Part shown: piece by piece, positions 1 to 7,042 of the stretch | Layout: each line of letters begins with the position of its first letter | How positions within the stretch are numbered: position 1 is the stretch's first letter | Assembly (NCBI GenBank): GCA_009921765.1 | Contig: RFXC01000181.1 | Coordinates: 1-8,879 of the forward strand | Source of the DNA: Betaproteobacteria bacterium | GTDB lineage: Bacteria; Pseudomonadota; Gammaproteobacteria; Burkholderiales; Burkholderiaceae | Direction of reading: 5' to 3' | Length of the DNA stretch: 8,879 nt | The notes under the pieces: generated by a model | Told to the model about the DNA's origin: nothing | Databases searched by the model: none | What the model saw: only the letters and a program-made list of their open reading frames with translations | Program-made: the position numbers and the translations under genes

Positions 1-1025
1 TCGCACGACCAAGAGCCCTGCCAATCCGAGGGACCTGGCCGATCAGGGCGCCACAACGCCTGCGGCGAAAGCGCTTGCAACGAATCGCGATACCGCACCA
101 CACACCACCCCGCATGCCCCCAGAGTGCGTGCGCTGACACCGACCCGAACGCCTGCTCCAGCAGCGCTGCAAGCCGGGCCTGAGAGGGCACCGGCGCTCC
201 CCGCTCCCGCAGCCACTGCCGAAGCGCATTGGCCTGTCGCGCGCGCGAAAGTGTTGCAAGCGCAGACAACCACAGAACCCCACCCGCATCAACCGCCCGT
301 GCCAGATCAACCTGCGCCCACTCGCGCGCAAGTTCGGCCGCCTCGGCCAGAAGCCCCGCACTGCGCGCGGCACTCGCGACAAACCCGGGTGCCGCGCTCA
401 CCAGCGCCGGCATGACCCGCCTGCGCAGCGCCGACCGGAGAAGCGTCGGATCATCATTCATGGGGTCATCAACGACGGCAAGTGCGTGCCGCGTGCAGTA
501 GTCGCGCAGACATGCACGCGACAGCGCCAGAAACGGCCGCATCAGCCGTACACCGTTTCGATCGCTCGCTGCGCGCATTCCAGATAAACCCTCCGGCCCG
601 CTGCCGCGCGAGAGCCCGATCAGAAGCGTTTCGGCCTGATCGTCGGCATGATGCGCAGTGAGCACAGCCCAAGCACCCGTCGCCTGCGCGCAGGCAGCCA
701 GGACCCGATAGCGATGCTCGCGCGCCCAGGCCTCCACCGACTCGCCGCGCCCGGGTCGCGCCTCGATTCGCTGCAGGTCGAAGCGCACGCCAAGCGTATG
801 CGCAAGCACAGCACAGTGATCGGCGAAACCATCGGCTGCTGCCTGCAGCCCGTGGTGAACATGACAGGCCACCAGCCGCGCCGCAGGGACCACCGCCGCG
901 CAGGCATGAAGCAGCGCTGTGGAGTCGGCGCCACCGCTGACAGCCACCACCACAGGCGCATCATCAGTGGGGAGCGCGGCAAGCGCCTCGCGAACCGCCT
1001 GAACGACTGGATCGTCGGGGTTCAT
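1..1025 (-). CDS. tilS: tRNA(Ile)-lysidine synthetase TilS (3' part cut by window edge)
   Basis: TilS attaches lysine to cytidine 34 of the AUA-reading tRNA-Ile, using ATP, in the cytoplasm; this switches the tRNA from Met to Ile identity and is usually essential. I translated 341 codons from the ATG at 1025. The PP-loop motif SGGADS is at residues 30-35, followed by HVHHGL (55-60), the LTAHHADDQAETLL segment (122-135), LMRPFL (161-166) and DDPMNDDP (186-193) leading into an arginine-rich helix. Residues of about 250-315 fit the middle substrate-binding domain; most of the C-terminal domain lies beyond position 1. The start lies 14 bases after the accA stop, with no strong Shine-Dalgarno, so expression is probably coupled to accA as last visible gene of the cysS operon. 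Identity is very secure; only the end is unseen. Confidence 0.95.
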   Translation of the reverse strand, partial: MNPDDPVVQAVREALAALPTDDAPVVVAVSGGADSTALLHACAAVVPAARLVACHVHHGLQAAADGFADHCAVLAHTLGVRFDLQRIEARPGRGESVEAWAREHRYRVLAACAQATGAWAVLTAHHADDQAETLLIGLSRGSGPEGLSGMRAASDRNGVRLMRPFLALSRACLRDYCTRHALAVVDDPMNDDPTLLRSALRRRVMPALVSAAPGFVASAARSAGLLAEAAELAREWAQVDLARAVDAGGVLWLSALATLSRARQANALRQWLRERGAPVPSQARLAALLEQAFGSVSAHALWGHAGWCVVRYRDSLQALSPQALWRPDRPGPSDWQGSWSC

Positions 1026-1039
1026 CAGACGCGCTGCAA

Positions 1040-2008
1040 TCAGCTGGGCCCGAGTTCCTTGAACTTGCCGTAGGCAAGGATGCGCTCATGACGCTGGCGG
1101 AGAAGCGTCTTCACATCAATGGCCTGCAGCTGTCGCAGCGCATCCGAGATGGCACGCCTTAGAAGCTGTGCCATCTGCTGCGGATCGCGATGCGCGCCAC
1201 CGAGGGGCTCGCTCACGATACGGTCGATGAGACCCAAGGCTTTCAGACGATGCGCGGTGATGCCGAGGGTCTCTGCCGCATCAGGCGCTTTCTCTGCACT
1301 TTTCCAGAGGATGGCGGCGCAGCCCTCGGGTGAAATGACCGAGTAGACGGCGTATTGCAGCATGAGCACCGTATCGCCCACCGCAATGGCGAGCGCACCA
1401 CCCGAGCCGCCCTCGCCAATGACCGTGGTGACCACCGGCACGCGCAGCGCCGCCATTTCGATGAGATTGCGCCCGATGGCCTCGGACTGGTTGCGCTCTT
1501 CGGCGCCAATGCCTGGAAACGCACCCGGCGTATCCACAAAGGTGAGCACCGGGATTTCGAATTTTTCAGCAAGTTTCATCAGCCGCAGCGCCTTGCGATA
1601 GCCCTCAGGCCGCGGCATGCCGAAATTGCGATAGCCACGCTCGCGCGTGTCTCGACCCTTCTGGTGCCCGATCACCATGACAGGCTGACCATTGAAACGC
1701 GCAAGCCCACCCACAATGGCGGGGTCATCGCCGAAAGCGCGATCACCGTGCAATTCGTGAAAGTCGGTGCACAGCGCCGAGATGTAATCAAGCGTGTAGG
1801 GGCGCTGCGGATGTCGTGCGACGAGCGCCACCTGCCAGGGCGAGAGCTTCGCGTAGGTGTCTTTCAGCAGGGTCTGACTTTTTTTCTTGAGGAGATCGAC
1901 CTCCTCGGCGATATCGATGGCCGAGTCTTCCTGCGCAAAACGCAGCGCCTCGATCTTCTGCTCGAGATCGGCGATGGACGCCTCGAAATCAAGAAAGGTT
2001 GTCTTCAT
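1040..2008 (-). CDS. accA: Acetyl-CoA carboxylase carboxyltransferase subunit alpha
   Basis: AccA pairs with AccD to form the carboxyltransferase that moves CO2 from carboxybiotin on AccB to acetyl-CoA, giving malonyl-CoA for fatty acid synthesis in the cytoplasm. The 322-residue product is close to the E. coli length (319). The N-terminal helical segment (about 1-60) is followed by the crotonase-like carboxyltransferase fold, with [18 protein letters not shown] at 114-131, [15 protein letters not shown] at 160-174 and the glycine-rich oxyanion loop [11 protein letters not shown] at 198-208. I chose the ATG at 2008 over a GTG 36 bases upstream because it follows a good ribosome site (GGAG, 5-base spacer) and gives the typical MKTTFLDFE start. 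The ATG overlaps the stop of the glycosylase gene by one base (TGATG), which implies translational coupling. accD, accB and accC are not in this window. Confidence 0.97.
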   Translation of the reverse strand: MKTTFLDFEASIADLEQKIEALRFAQEDSAIDIAEEVDLLKKKSQTLLKDTYAKLSPWQVALVARHPQRPYTLDYISALCTDFHELHGDRAFGDDPAIVGGLARFNGQPVMVIGHQKGRDTRERGYRNFGMPRPEGYRKALRLMKLAEKFEIPVLTFVDTPGAFPGIGAEERNQSEAIGRNLIEMAALRVPVVTTVIGEGGSGGALAIAVGDTVLMLQYAVYSVISPEGCAAILWKSAEKAPDAAETLGITAHRLKALGLIDRIVSEPLGGAHRDPQQMAQLLRRAISDALRQLQAIDVKTLLRQRHERILAYGKFKELGPS

Positions 2009-2625
2009 CAATACTCCACCGGCAACGGATCGAGGCTGCGCCACAGGTACCAGGTGGCCACCGTGCGCCAGGGGCGCCAGCGTTCGCCGAATTCACTGGC
2101 ATGCGCCCGGCTTACCTTGCTGCCATCACCGTATGCGCACCCGATTCCGCGAAGCAGCCCGATGTCATCAACGGGAAAGACATCGGGTCGGAGCAGATTA
2201 AAAATCAGAAACATCTCCGCTGTCCAGCGTCCGATACCGCGAACGGCAGTGAGCTCATCGACGATCGCATCATCGGGCAACTGCGGCCAGCGCTCCGGAT
2301 CGACCCTGCGCTGAACGAAACCGGCCGCCAGATCGCGGATGTATTCCGCCTTGCGCTCCGACAGGCCGCAGCCGCGAAGCGTGGTCATGCGCATGCGCGA
2401 GACCCGGAGCGGCTCCACCGTGCGCGCGGCCTTCGAAAATCGATCCCAGACGGTTTGGGCGGCCTTCACCGAAATCTGCTGCCCCACCACCGAGCGCGCG
2501 AGCGTGACAAACGGATCTCCGCGCGACACCAGGTGCACGGCCCCCGCTGAGCGGATGATGCCGCCCATGACCGGGTCGGCGCGCGACAGCTCGCGACAGG
2601 CCTCGTCCCAGTAGGCTGGCTTCAC
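2008..2625 (-). CDS. alkA: DNA-3-methyladenine glycosylase, AlkA/HhH-GPD family, compact form
   Basis: Predicted base-excision repair enzyme that removes alkylated purines such as 3-methyladenine from DNA. At 205 residues it is much shorter than E. coli AlkA (282) and matches just the helix-hairpin-helix catalytic core. Visible family signatures are [12 protein letters not shown] (45-56), the hairpin [15 protein letters not shown] (125-139), the catalytic aspartate in FPVDDIGL (D154, second Asp, by analogy with AlkA D238), and the closing [17 protein letters not shown] (183-199). The start is GTG, not ATG: it shares the four bases GTGA (2622-2625) with the cysS stop, and its own TGA overlaps the accA ATG. 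Both junctions therefore suggest coupled translation and constitutive, operon-driven expression instead of an Ada-type alkylation response; no such operator is visible. The symbol reflects the family; a specific substrate range cannot be read from the sequence. Confidence 0.92.
   Translation of the reverse strand: MKPAYWDEACRELSRADPVMGGIIRSAGAVHLVSRGDPFVTLARSVVGQQISVKAAQTVWDRFSKAARTVEPLRVSRMRMTTLRGCGLSERKAEYIRDLAAGFVQRRVDPERWPQLPDDAIVDELTAVRGIGRWTAEMFLIFNLLRPDVFPVDDIGLLRGIGCAYGDGSKVSRAHASEFGERWRPWRTVATWYLWRSLDPLPVEY
2014..2017 (-). promoter_or_regulatory. Ribosome binding site of accA
   Basis: GGAG on the minus strand, five bases before the ATG at 2008, embedded in the last codons of the alkA-like gene. 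It decides the accA start in favour of this ATG over the upstream GTG at 2044 and fits coupled re-initiation through TGATG. Confidence 0.7.
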
Positions 2626-4022
2626 GCGCGGCGCCAGCTCGTGCCGGCCGGCGTGTCTTCGAGCACGACACCTTGTGCGAGGAGCTCGGCCCGGATACGG
2701 TCGGCTTCCTGGTAGCGCTTGGCCTTCTTGGCGGCCGCCCGCTCGGCAATGAGGGATTCGATCTGCTCGGTGTCAGACGCGCCGGAGGTGCCTTCTTCGG
2801 AGCCCGCCAGACCACTGCGGCGCACGGCCTGGGGCGCGCGATCGAGAAGCCCCAGCACCGAGGCGAGCGAGCGCAGTTGCTCGCGCGCGCCCGCCACACC
2901 ACGGTGAGCATCGGCCGCGAGTTCGAACAGCACTGATAACGCGATCGGCGTGTTGAAATCGTCGTCCATCGCCTCGCGAAAGCGCGTGCAGGCTGCATCG
3001 GACCAGCTGATGGGGCCAACTGGCAGCGGCGCTGCCTCGTCGCCCAGCGCACCATAGAGGCGCAGCAGCGACTGGCGCGCGTCTTCGAGGTGTGCGTCCG
3101 AATAATTGAGTGGACTGCGGTAATGCGCCCGCAGAATGAACAGGCGGATCACCTCGGCATCAAACTTTTTCAGCACTTCGCGGATGGTGAAGAAATTGCC
3201 TAGCGACTTGGACATTTTCTCGTCATCGACCCGCACGAATCCGTTGTGCATCCAGTAGCGCACAAACTGGGAATCGAGCGCGCCTTCGCTCTGCGCGATT
3301 TCGTTTTCGTGATGCGGAAACTGCAGATCGGCGCCCCCGCCGTGAATGTCGACGGTGTTTCCGAGGAGCGACGTGGCCATGGCCGAGCATTCAATATGCC
3401 AGCCAGGACGGCCCTCGCCGTGCGCCGATGGCCACCGTGCCTCGGCAGGCTCGTCGGGTTTGGCCGATTTCCAGAGCACGAAATCAAGGGGATCCTGCTT
3501 GGCGCTGTCAACCGCCACCCGCTCGCCCGCGCGCAGGTCATCGAGCGACTTGCCCGACAGGCGGCCATAAGGGGCGAAGCGGCGCACGGCGAAATTGACG
3601 TCACCATCTGTCGCCCGATAGGCAAGCCCCTTGTCTTCAAGCAGCTTGATAAGGTTGAGCATCTGCGGCACGTAGTCGGTGGCACGCGGCTCGTGGTCCG
3701 GCCGCTCCACGCCCAGCGCGTCGGCGTCCTGGTGCATGGCGGCAATGAAGCGGCCAGTGAGCGCACCAATGGTTTCGTTGTTTTCCACCGCCCGGCGGAT
3801 GATCTTGTCATCGATGTCGGTGATGTTGCGGACATAGGTGACCGCGTAACCGCTCGTTCGGAGCCAGCGCTGCACAGCATCAAACACCACCATGACGCGG
3901 GCATGCCCGACATGGCAAAAATCGTAAACCGTCATGCCGCAGACGTACATGCGAACCCGGCCGGGTTCTAGCGGGACGAATTCTTCCTTGGCGCGGCTGA
4001 GGGTGTTGAAAACGCGAAGCAT
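2622..4022 (-). CDS. cysS: Cysteinyl-tRNA synthetase
   Basis: Class I aminoacyl-tRNA synthetase that activates cysteine with ATP and loads it onto tRNA-Cys. The 466-residue length is close to E. coli CysRS (461). The HIGH-type signature is HVGH at 37-40, and KMSKS lies at 269-273 in [11 protein letters not shown]. The zinc ligands expected from E. coli (C28, C209, H234, E238) are all present as C28 (YVCGMTVYD), C212 (ECSAM), H237 and E241 (in FPHHENE). The C-terminal DALR-type helical domain starts near 345; residues about 400-420 are a Gly/Ser/Glu-rich linker before a lysine-rich final helix (430-447). The start ATG at 4022 gives the usual [10 protein letters not shown] opening. It is the first gene of the leftward operon and shares GTGA with the next gene. 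No Shine-Dalgarno is evident; instead an inverted repeat abuts the start codon. Confidence 0.98.
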   Translation of the reverse strand: MLRVFNTLSRAKEEFVPLEPGRVRMYVCGMTVYDFCHVGHARVMVVFDAVQRWLRTSGYAVTYVRNITDIDDKIIRRAVENNETIGALTGRFIAAMHQDADALGVERPDHEPRATDYVPQMLNLIKLLEDKGLAYRATDGDVNFAVRRFAPYGRLSGKSLDDLRAGERVAVDSAKQDPLDFVLWKSAKPDEPAEARWPSAHGEGRPGWHIECSAMATSLLGNTVDIHGGGADLQFPHHENEIAQSEGALDSQFVRYWMHNGFVRVDDEKMSKSLGNFFTIREVLKKFDAEVIRLFILRAHYRSPLNYSDAHLEDARQSLLRLYGALGDEAAPLPVGPISWSDAACTRFREAMDDDFNTPIALSVLFELAADAHRGVAGAREQLRSLASVLGLLDRAPQAVRRSGLAGSEEGTSGASDTEQIESLIAERAAAKKAKRYQEADRIRAELLAQGVVLEDTPAGTSWRRA

Positions 4023-4048
4023 CAGGGGTTTGAGCGCAGAGCCCCCTG
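4023..4048 (-). promoter_or_regulatory. Inverted repeat abutting the cysS start codon
   Basis: In the cysS mRNA, CAGGGG (from 4048-4043) can pair with CCCCUG (from 4028-4023), a perfect 6-base stem with a 14-base loop that ends at the base before the AUG. No Shine-Dalgarno is otherwise visible in the leader. The stem could limit ribosome access, but short G+C stems are common by chance in such DNA. Confidence 0.3.
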
Positions 4049-4083
4049 GGCGAGGGCCGAAAACCAGGCGAAATAACGCCCGT

Positions 4084-4092
4084 TGTTAGAAT
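4084..4092 (+). promoter_or_regulatory. Candidate extended -10 promoter for the TPR–ppiA–lpxH set
   Basis: TGT followed by TAGAAT (5 of 6 to TATAAT) makes an extended -10 element in an unusually A+T-rich spot. No -35 hexamer is seen at 15-19 bases, which extended -10 promoters can tolerate. Transcription would begin close to 4099, the A of the first ATG of the TPR gene. Inferred from consensus only. Confidence 0.4.
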
Positions 4093-4098
4093 GCTGCG

Positions 4099-4794
4099 AT
4101 GCGTTCAAGTATAGCACCGGGCCCCTGTCTGCCCTCGAGCAAAGCGGCCCCGGCCAGCGCGCCTCAAGCGGCGGTTCGCCGCGCCACATTGCGGATGGTC
4201 GTGGCGCTCGCACTCGTGCCTGTCATGGGTGGGGTCGCCGCGCTTCAGGCGCAGCCGCTGCCCTCGCCGCTTTCACCAGCCTGGTCGGACCCGCGCGCAG
4301 CCTCCACTGCCCTTGAGCAGGCGCGGCGGCTTTATGGCGAGGGCCAGCGCGAAGCGGCCATGAAGGTGGTGGATGCTGCCCTCCAGAATTCGCCTCGCGA
4401 TGCAGCGCTTCGCTTTACGCGCGCCGTGATGCTGGCTGACGCCGGACGCACCGAGGACGCCATGCGGGGCTTCATCGAGCTCACGCAGGAGTTCCCTGAA
4501 CTGCCCGAGCCGCACAACAATCTTGCCACGCTGCACGCCGCGCGTGGCGACCTGGACCAAGCGCGTGCTGCGCTCGAGACCGCTGTTCGCGCCCTGCCCT
4601 CGTATGCGCTTGCCTGGGAGAACCTGGGCGACGTGCACCTGAGAATCGCCGAGCGGGCCTGGGCACGGGCCGCCTCGCTCGACAGCGCCTCGGCCGCGCA
4701 GGCCAAGCTCAAGCTTGCGCGCGAGTTGATCGAACGTGTTTCGCCGGCCGGCGCGCGTCCCGCGACGGTCAATCTGCCTGGCAAGCGCCCGTGA
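4099..4794 (+). CDS. Exported tetratricopeptide-repeat protein of unknown function
   Basis: The 231-residue product has no recognisable catalytic domain. A hydrophobic stretch at about 33-48 (MVVALALVPVMGGVAA) preceded by VRRATLR and followed by LQAQP looks like a signal peptide, cleaved near residue 48 or 51, so the mature protein is probably periplasmic. The rest fits TPR units with 34-residue spacing beginning near 71, 105, 139 and 173: the second and third are clear (AGRTEDAM, RGDLDQARAALETAV, with P at the helix ends), the first is good, the fourth is shortened. TPR solenoids bind peptides or partner proteins. The start is uncertain: ATG 4099 gives an unusually long n-region, while in-frame TTG 4189 or ATG 4195 would start at the hydrophobic core, the latter without positive charges. 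It lies 46 bases before the exported prolyl isomerase and is probably co-transcribed with it. No lipobox is seen. Confidence 0.85.
   Translation: MRSSIAPGPCLPSSKAAPASAPQAAVRRATLRMVVALALVPVMGGVAALQAQPLPSPLSPAWSDPRAASTALEQARRLYGEGQREAAMKVVDAALQNSPRDAALRFTRAVMLADAGRTEDAMRGFIELTQEFPELPEPHNNLATLHAARGDLDQARAALETAVRALPSYALAWENLGDVHLRIAERAWARAASLDSASAAQAKLKLARELIERVSPAGARPATVNLPGKRP
4108..4116 (-). promoter_or_regulatory. Candidate extended -10 promoter for the cysS operon
   Basis: Read on the minus strand this is TGC followed by TATACT (5 of 6 to TATAAT). Transcription would begin near 4101 and give a cysS leader of about 79 bases. No good -35 hexamer is seen. It lies inside the first codons of the TPR gene as annotated, which is possible but also a reason to suspect a later TPR start. 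Confidence 0.35.
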
Positions 4795-4830
4795 CCGCCC
4801 TGCGGTCCACTCAACCTTCCTACCCGTTCC

Positions 4831-4835
4831 GAGGA
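4831..4835 (+). promoter_or_regulatory. Ribosome binding site of ppiA
   Basis: GAGGA with a five-base spacer before the ATG at 4841. It decides the start that exposes a signal peptide and rules out the longer reading that would overlap the TPR gene. Confidence 0.75.
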
Positions 4836-4840
4836 ATCCG

Positions 4841-5434
4841 ATGCTGTTCAGAAAACTTCCGCTGATTGCCGCCCTGCTGATGACCGTCGCCATGACCGAT
4901 GAGGGCGCGGCCGCCGGCTCGCCCCAGGTGCTGATGAAAACCTCGATGGGTGAGGTGGTGATCGAGCTCTACCCCGACAAGGCGCCCAAGACTGTCGACA
5001 ACTTTCTGAAATATGTGAAGAGCGGCTTCTACACCGACACCGTGTTTCATCGAGTGATCAACGGCTTCATGATTCAGGGCGGCGGCTATCCGAAATCGAT
5101 GTATCAGGGGGACATGGGCCGCAAGGAAAACTTTCCGCCCATCGAGCTCGAGTCGAAGAACGGATTGAAGAATGACACCGGCTGGCTCGCCATGGCGCGC
5201 ACCTCGGTGCCCAACTCTGCCACGTCGCAATTCTTCATCAACGTCACCGATAACGACATGCTCAATCACCCGAAACCTGATGGTCACGGCTATGCAGTGT
5301 TTGGGAAGGTGATCAAGGGCATGGAGGTGGTCAATGCCATCAAAGGCGTGAAGACCACGCGCATGGGGCCAATGGCCGACGTGCCGGCAGAGCCGGTGGT
5401 GATTGAGTCGATCACGGTGGTCGGCGGCAAGTGA
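4841..5434 (+). CDS. ppiA: Periplasmic cyclophilin-type peptidyl-prolyl cis-trans isomerase
   Basis: Catalyses cis-trans isomerisation of Xaa-Pro bonds during protein folding. The 197-residue precursor has a signal peptide (MLFRKLPLIAALLMTVAM, then GAAAGS; cleavage near residue 25), which places it in the periplasm and favours ppiA over the cytosolic ppiB. The cyclophilin domain spans about 28-195, with FHRVINGFMIQGGG at 69-82 (active-site R71, F76, Q79), SATSQFFIN at 126-134 and GYAVFGKVIKGM at 150-161. Bacterial PpiA-type proteins often lack the human CypA tryptophan that binds cyclosporin; here the corresponding loop (MLNHPKPDGHG) also lacks it. The start is fixed by GAGGA five bases upstream; a longer in-frame reading beginning at 4736 would overlap the TPR gene and hide the signal peptide. 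The TGA shares GTGA with the lpxH start, so the two are probably translationally coupled. Confidence 0.93.
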   Translation: MLFRKLPLIAALLMTVAMTDEGAAAGSPQVLMKTSMGEVVIELYPDKAPKTVDNFLKYVKSGFYTDTVFHRVINGFMIQGGGYPKSMYQGDMGRKENFPPIELESKNGLKNDTGWLAMARTSVPNSATSQFFINVTDNDMLNHPKPDGHGYAVFGKVIKGMEVVNAIKGVKTTRMGPMADVPAEPVVIESITVVGGK

Positions 5435-6207
5435 ATCGTGCAGCGCGGCTGAGTGTCGGTGCGGGCGAGGCGGCCCTTTTCGCCTCCGACATGCACCTGG
5501 GCGATCACGACCCGGACACCGCCGCGCAGTTTTTCAAGGTCCTGGACGCGCAGGCCTCGTCCATCACCCATCTGTTTCTGCTGGGGGATATCTTCGAGGC
5601 CTGGGTGGGCGACGATCAGCCTGATCAGGTGGCGGCTGCGCTGGGTGAGCGCCTTGCAGGGCTCGCGGGCCGCGGTGTGCGCGTTGCGCTCATGCGCGGC
5701 AACCGCGACTTCCTGTTGGGCAGCGGCGCGCCCGACCTTACCTGGCCCGAGCGCTGTGGCGCGCTGCTCCTCGACGACCCCACCGTGGTCGTGTTGTTCG
5801 GTCAGCCTGTGCTCCTTGCCCACGGCGATGCCTGGTGTACGGATGACGTGGCCTATCAGCGGTTTCGCGCCGAGGTGCGCAGCAAAGCGTGGCAGGCTGG
5901 TTTTCTTTCGCGGCCACTCGCTGACCGACTGGCGATCGCCCGCGAGATGCGGGCGCAGAGCGAGTTGAACAAGCAGGCGCAGGATGTTGGCGACGTGAAC
6001 GAGGCAGCGGTACGCGCAGCTCTGGTCACTGCCGACGTTCGACAGGTGATTCATGGACATACGCATCGGCCGGGAACTTACTCCCTGGGCGATGGATTTG
6101 AGCGCTGGGTGCTGCCCGACTGGCTGGCGGCAGCCCAGCGAGGCGGGGTGCTGAGGGTGGGCGAGGAAGGTTGGAAAAGCGTCCCGCTCAATCCACCATC
6201 CGGGTGA
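5431..6207 (+). CDS. lpxH: UDP-2,3-diacylglucosamine diphosphatase LpxH
   Basis: LpxH hydrolyses UDP-2,3-diacylglucosamine to lipid X and UMP, the fourth step of lipid A synthesis, as a peripheral enzyme on the inner face of the cytoplasmic membrane. The 258-residue product (E. coli 240) is a calcineurin-like metallophosphoesterase with every expected ligand: D20 and H22 in SDMHLGD, D53 in [13 protein letters not shown] (51-62), N91 in [10 protein letters not shown] (88-97), H131 in [10 protein letters not shown] (130-139), and H210/H212 in IHGHTHRP (207-214). The start is a GTG within the GTGA shared with the ppiA stop; no later start precedes the DMHL motif in frame, so about ten extra N-terminal residues relative to E. 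coli are real or the start is coupled. The 3' end overlaps the oppositely oriented cysE by 20 bases. Its presence confirms an LPS-bearing beta- or gammaproteobacterial type of organism. Confidence 0.96.
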   Translation: MNRAARLSVGAGEAALFASDMHLGDHDPDTAAQFFKVLDAQASSITHLFLLGDIFEAWVGDDQPDQVAAALGERLAGLAGRGVRVALMRGNRDFLLGSGAPDLTWPERCGALLLDDPTVVVLFGQPVLLAHGDAWCTDDVAYQRFRAEVRSKAWQAGFLSRPLADRLAIAREMRAQSELNKQAQDVGDVNEAAVRAALVTADVRQVIHGHTHRPGTYSLGDGFERWVLPDWLAAAQRGGVLRVGEEGWKSVPLNPPSG

Positions 6208-6227
6208 GCGTCCTCACGTCGAGCGGG
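6183..6227. other. Nested inverted repeats at the lpxH/cysE tail-to-tail overlap
   Basis: CCCGCTC (6183-6189) can pair with GAGCGGG (6221-6227), and inside this GTGAG (6204-6208) pairs with CTCAC (6213-6217) around a four-base loop. Because an inverted repeat folds on both strands it could act on both converging transcripts. There is no T-run on either side, so it is not a standard intrinsic terminator. Confidence 0.3.
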
Positions 6228-6937
6228 TTGCTCTCTCCCCGCGCCACATTGCCCCCCACCCGCCCAAGCGCCTCCTGAAGCGCTTCGATCTGCTTGTCCT
6301 GCTCCGCGACATGATCGATCAGCCGGTGCAACGCAATCACCAGCGGATCATCGGCCGACTGCGTCACTGCATAGGCTGAGAAGCCCATCTTTGCGGCCTG
6401 GGCCTCGCGGCGCTGAGCCTCTTCGCTCTCGATCACCCGGGCTGGAATGCCCACAGCGGTAGCGCCGGGGGGCACCTCCTTCACTACCACCGAATTCGAG
6501 CCAATGCGTGCGCCCTCGCCCACGGTGAAAGGCCCCAGTACTTTGGCGCCTGCACCCACCACCACACCGGCAGCGAGCGTGGGATGGCGCTTTGATCCGC
6601 GTACCAGCGACGTACCGCCCAGGGTGACGCCCTGATAGATCGTGCAATCATCGCCAATATCGGCGGTCTCGCCGATGACCACGCCCATGCCATGATCGAT
6701 GAACACTCGCCGCCCGATGGTCGCGCCCGGATGAATCTCGATTCCGGTCAGAAAACGGCTCAGGTGCGAGACCCAGCGCGCCGCGGTGGTCCAGCGCGCC
6801 CGCCACAGACGGTTGGCGAGGCGGTGGAACGCGAGCGCATGAATCCCGGGGTAACACAGGCACACCTCGAGCGTTGAACGCGCGGCTGGGTCGCGCTCCC
6901 TTACCGCTGCGATATCGTCGCGCAGTCGCTCGAACAT
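6188..6937 (-). CDS. cysE: Serine O-acetyltransferase (short form)
   Basis: CysE acetylates L-serine with acetyl-CoA to O-acetylserine, the direct precursor of cysteine. The 249-residue product has a short N-terminal helical domain (about 1-60) and then a left-handed beta-helix of hexapeptide repeats: [10 protein letters not shown] (66-75), [12 protein letters not shown] (80-91), [11 protein letters not shown] (100-110), RHPT (117-120), [11 protein letters not shown] (125-135) and IGSNSVV (145-151). The catalytic histidine is H82; the E. coli dyad aspartate (D143) corresponds to E67 here, a substitution also found in Bacillus-type short CysE. The last 50 residues (from about 196) are heptad-like and charged, perhaps a coiled coil. 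I chose ATG 6937 ([10 protein letters not shown]) over an in-frame TTG at 7003 because it matches the family start; GGAG lies ten bases upstream. It is 105 bases downstream of trmJ on the same strand. Confidence 0.95.
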   Translation of the reverse strand: MFERLRDDIAAVRERDPAARSTLEVCLCYPGIHALAFHRLANRLWRARWTTAARWVSHLSRFLTGIEIHPGATIGRRVFIDHGMGVVIGETADIGDDCTIYQGVTLGGTSLVRGSKRHPTLAAGVVVGAGAKVLGPFTVGEGARIGSNSVVVKEVPPGATAVGIPARVIESEEAQRREAQAAKMGFSAYAVTQSADDPLVIALHRLIDHVAEQDKQIEALQEALGRVGGNVARGESNPLDVRTLTRMVD

Positions 6938-7004
6938 GATCAGTGCACTCCGGGCCAGGTCAGCTTCGGGACGGCCGCCGCTCGGCAGCTCCGACCCGCT
7001 CAAG

Positions 7005-7024
7005 GGCGCTGAGTGTAGGCGCTG
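7005..7024. repeat. Direct 7-base repeat in the trmJ–cysE gap
   Basis: GGCGCTG occurs at 7005-7011 and again at 7018-7024, a 13-base period. On the minus strand the six bases between the copies read TACACT, a weak -10-like hexamer (4 of 6) that could serve cysE. The rest of the 105-base gap shows no clear structure. Confidence 0.3.
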
Positions 7025-7042
7025 TCGGGAAACCTTGCTCGA

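Noticed and set aside
620..982. Leftward open frame of 120 codons within the tilS region
   Set aside because: It is a different frame of the same strand. The tilS frame from 1025 contains all expected motifs, so this one is a shadow.
1530..1538. GTATCCACA, an 8 of 9 match to a DnaA box
   Set aside because: Single copy inside accA, without clustered boxes or an A+T-rich unwinding region; expected by chance.
1355..2314. Long rightward open frame (319 codons) antisense to accA and the glycosylase gene
   Set aside because: It lies wholly opposite two secure genes, has no domain I recognise and no ribosome site. Long antisense frames are expected from codon bias in G+C-rich DNA.
4049..4098. T-box or riboswitch controlling cysS
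   Set aside because: The leader is at most about 79 bases, lacks a T-box sequence or any riboswitch core I know, and T-boxes are essentially absent from Proteobacteria.
5290..6066. Leftward open frame of 258 codons opposite the 3' end of ppiA and lpxH
   Set aside because: Antisense shadow of two well-supported genes; its composition mirrors the complementary codons and shows no domain.
6183..6227. Bidirectional intrinsic terminator between lpxH and cysE
   Set aside because: The stems are real but the outer loop is about 31 bases and no T-run follows on either strand, so I list it only as an inverted repeat.
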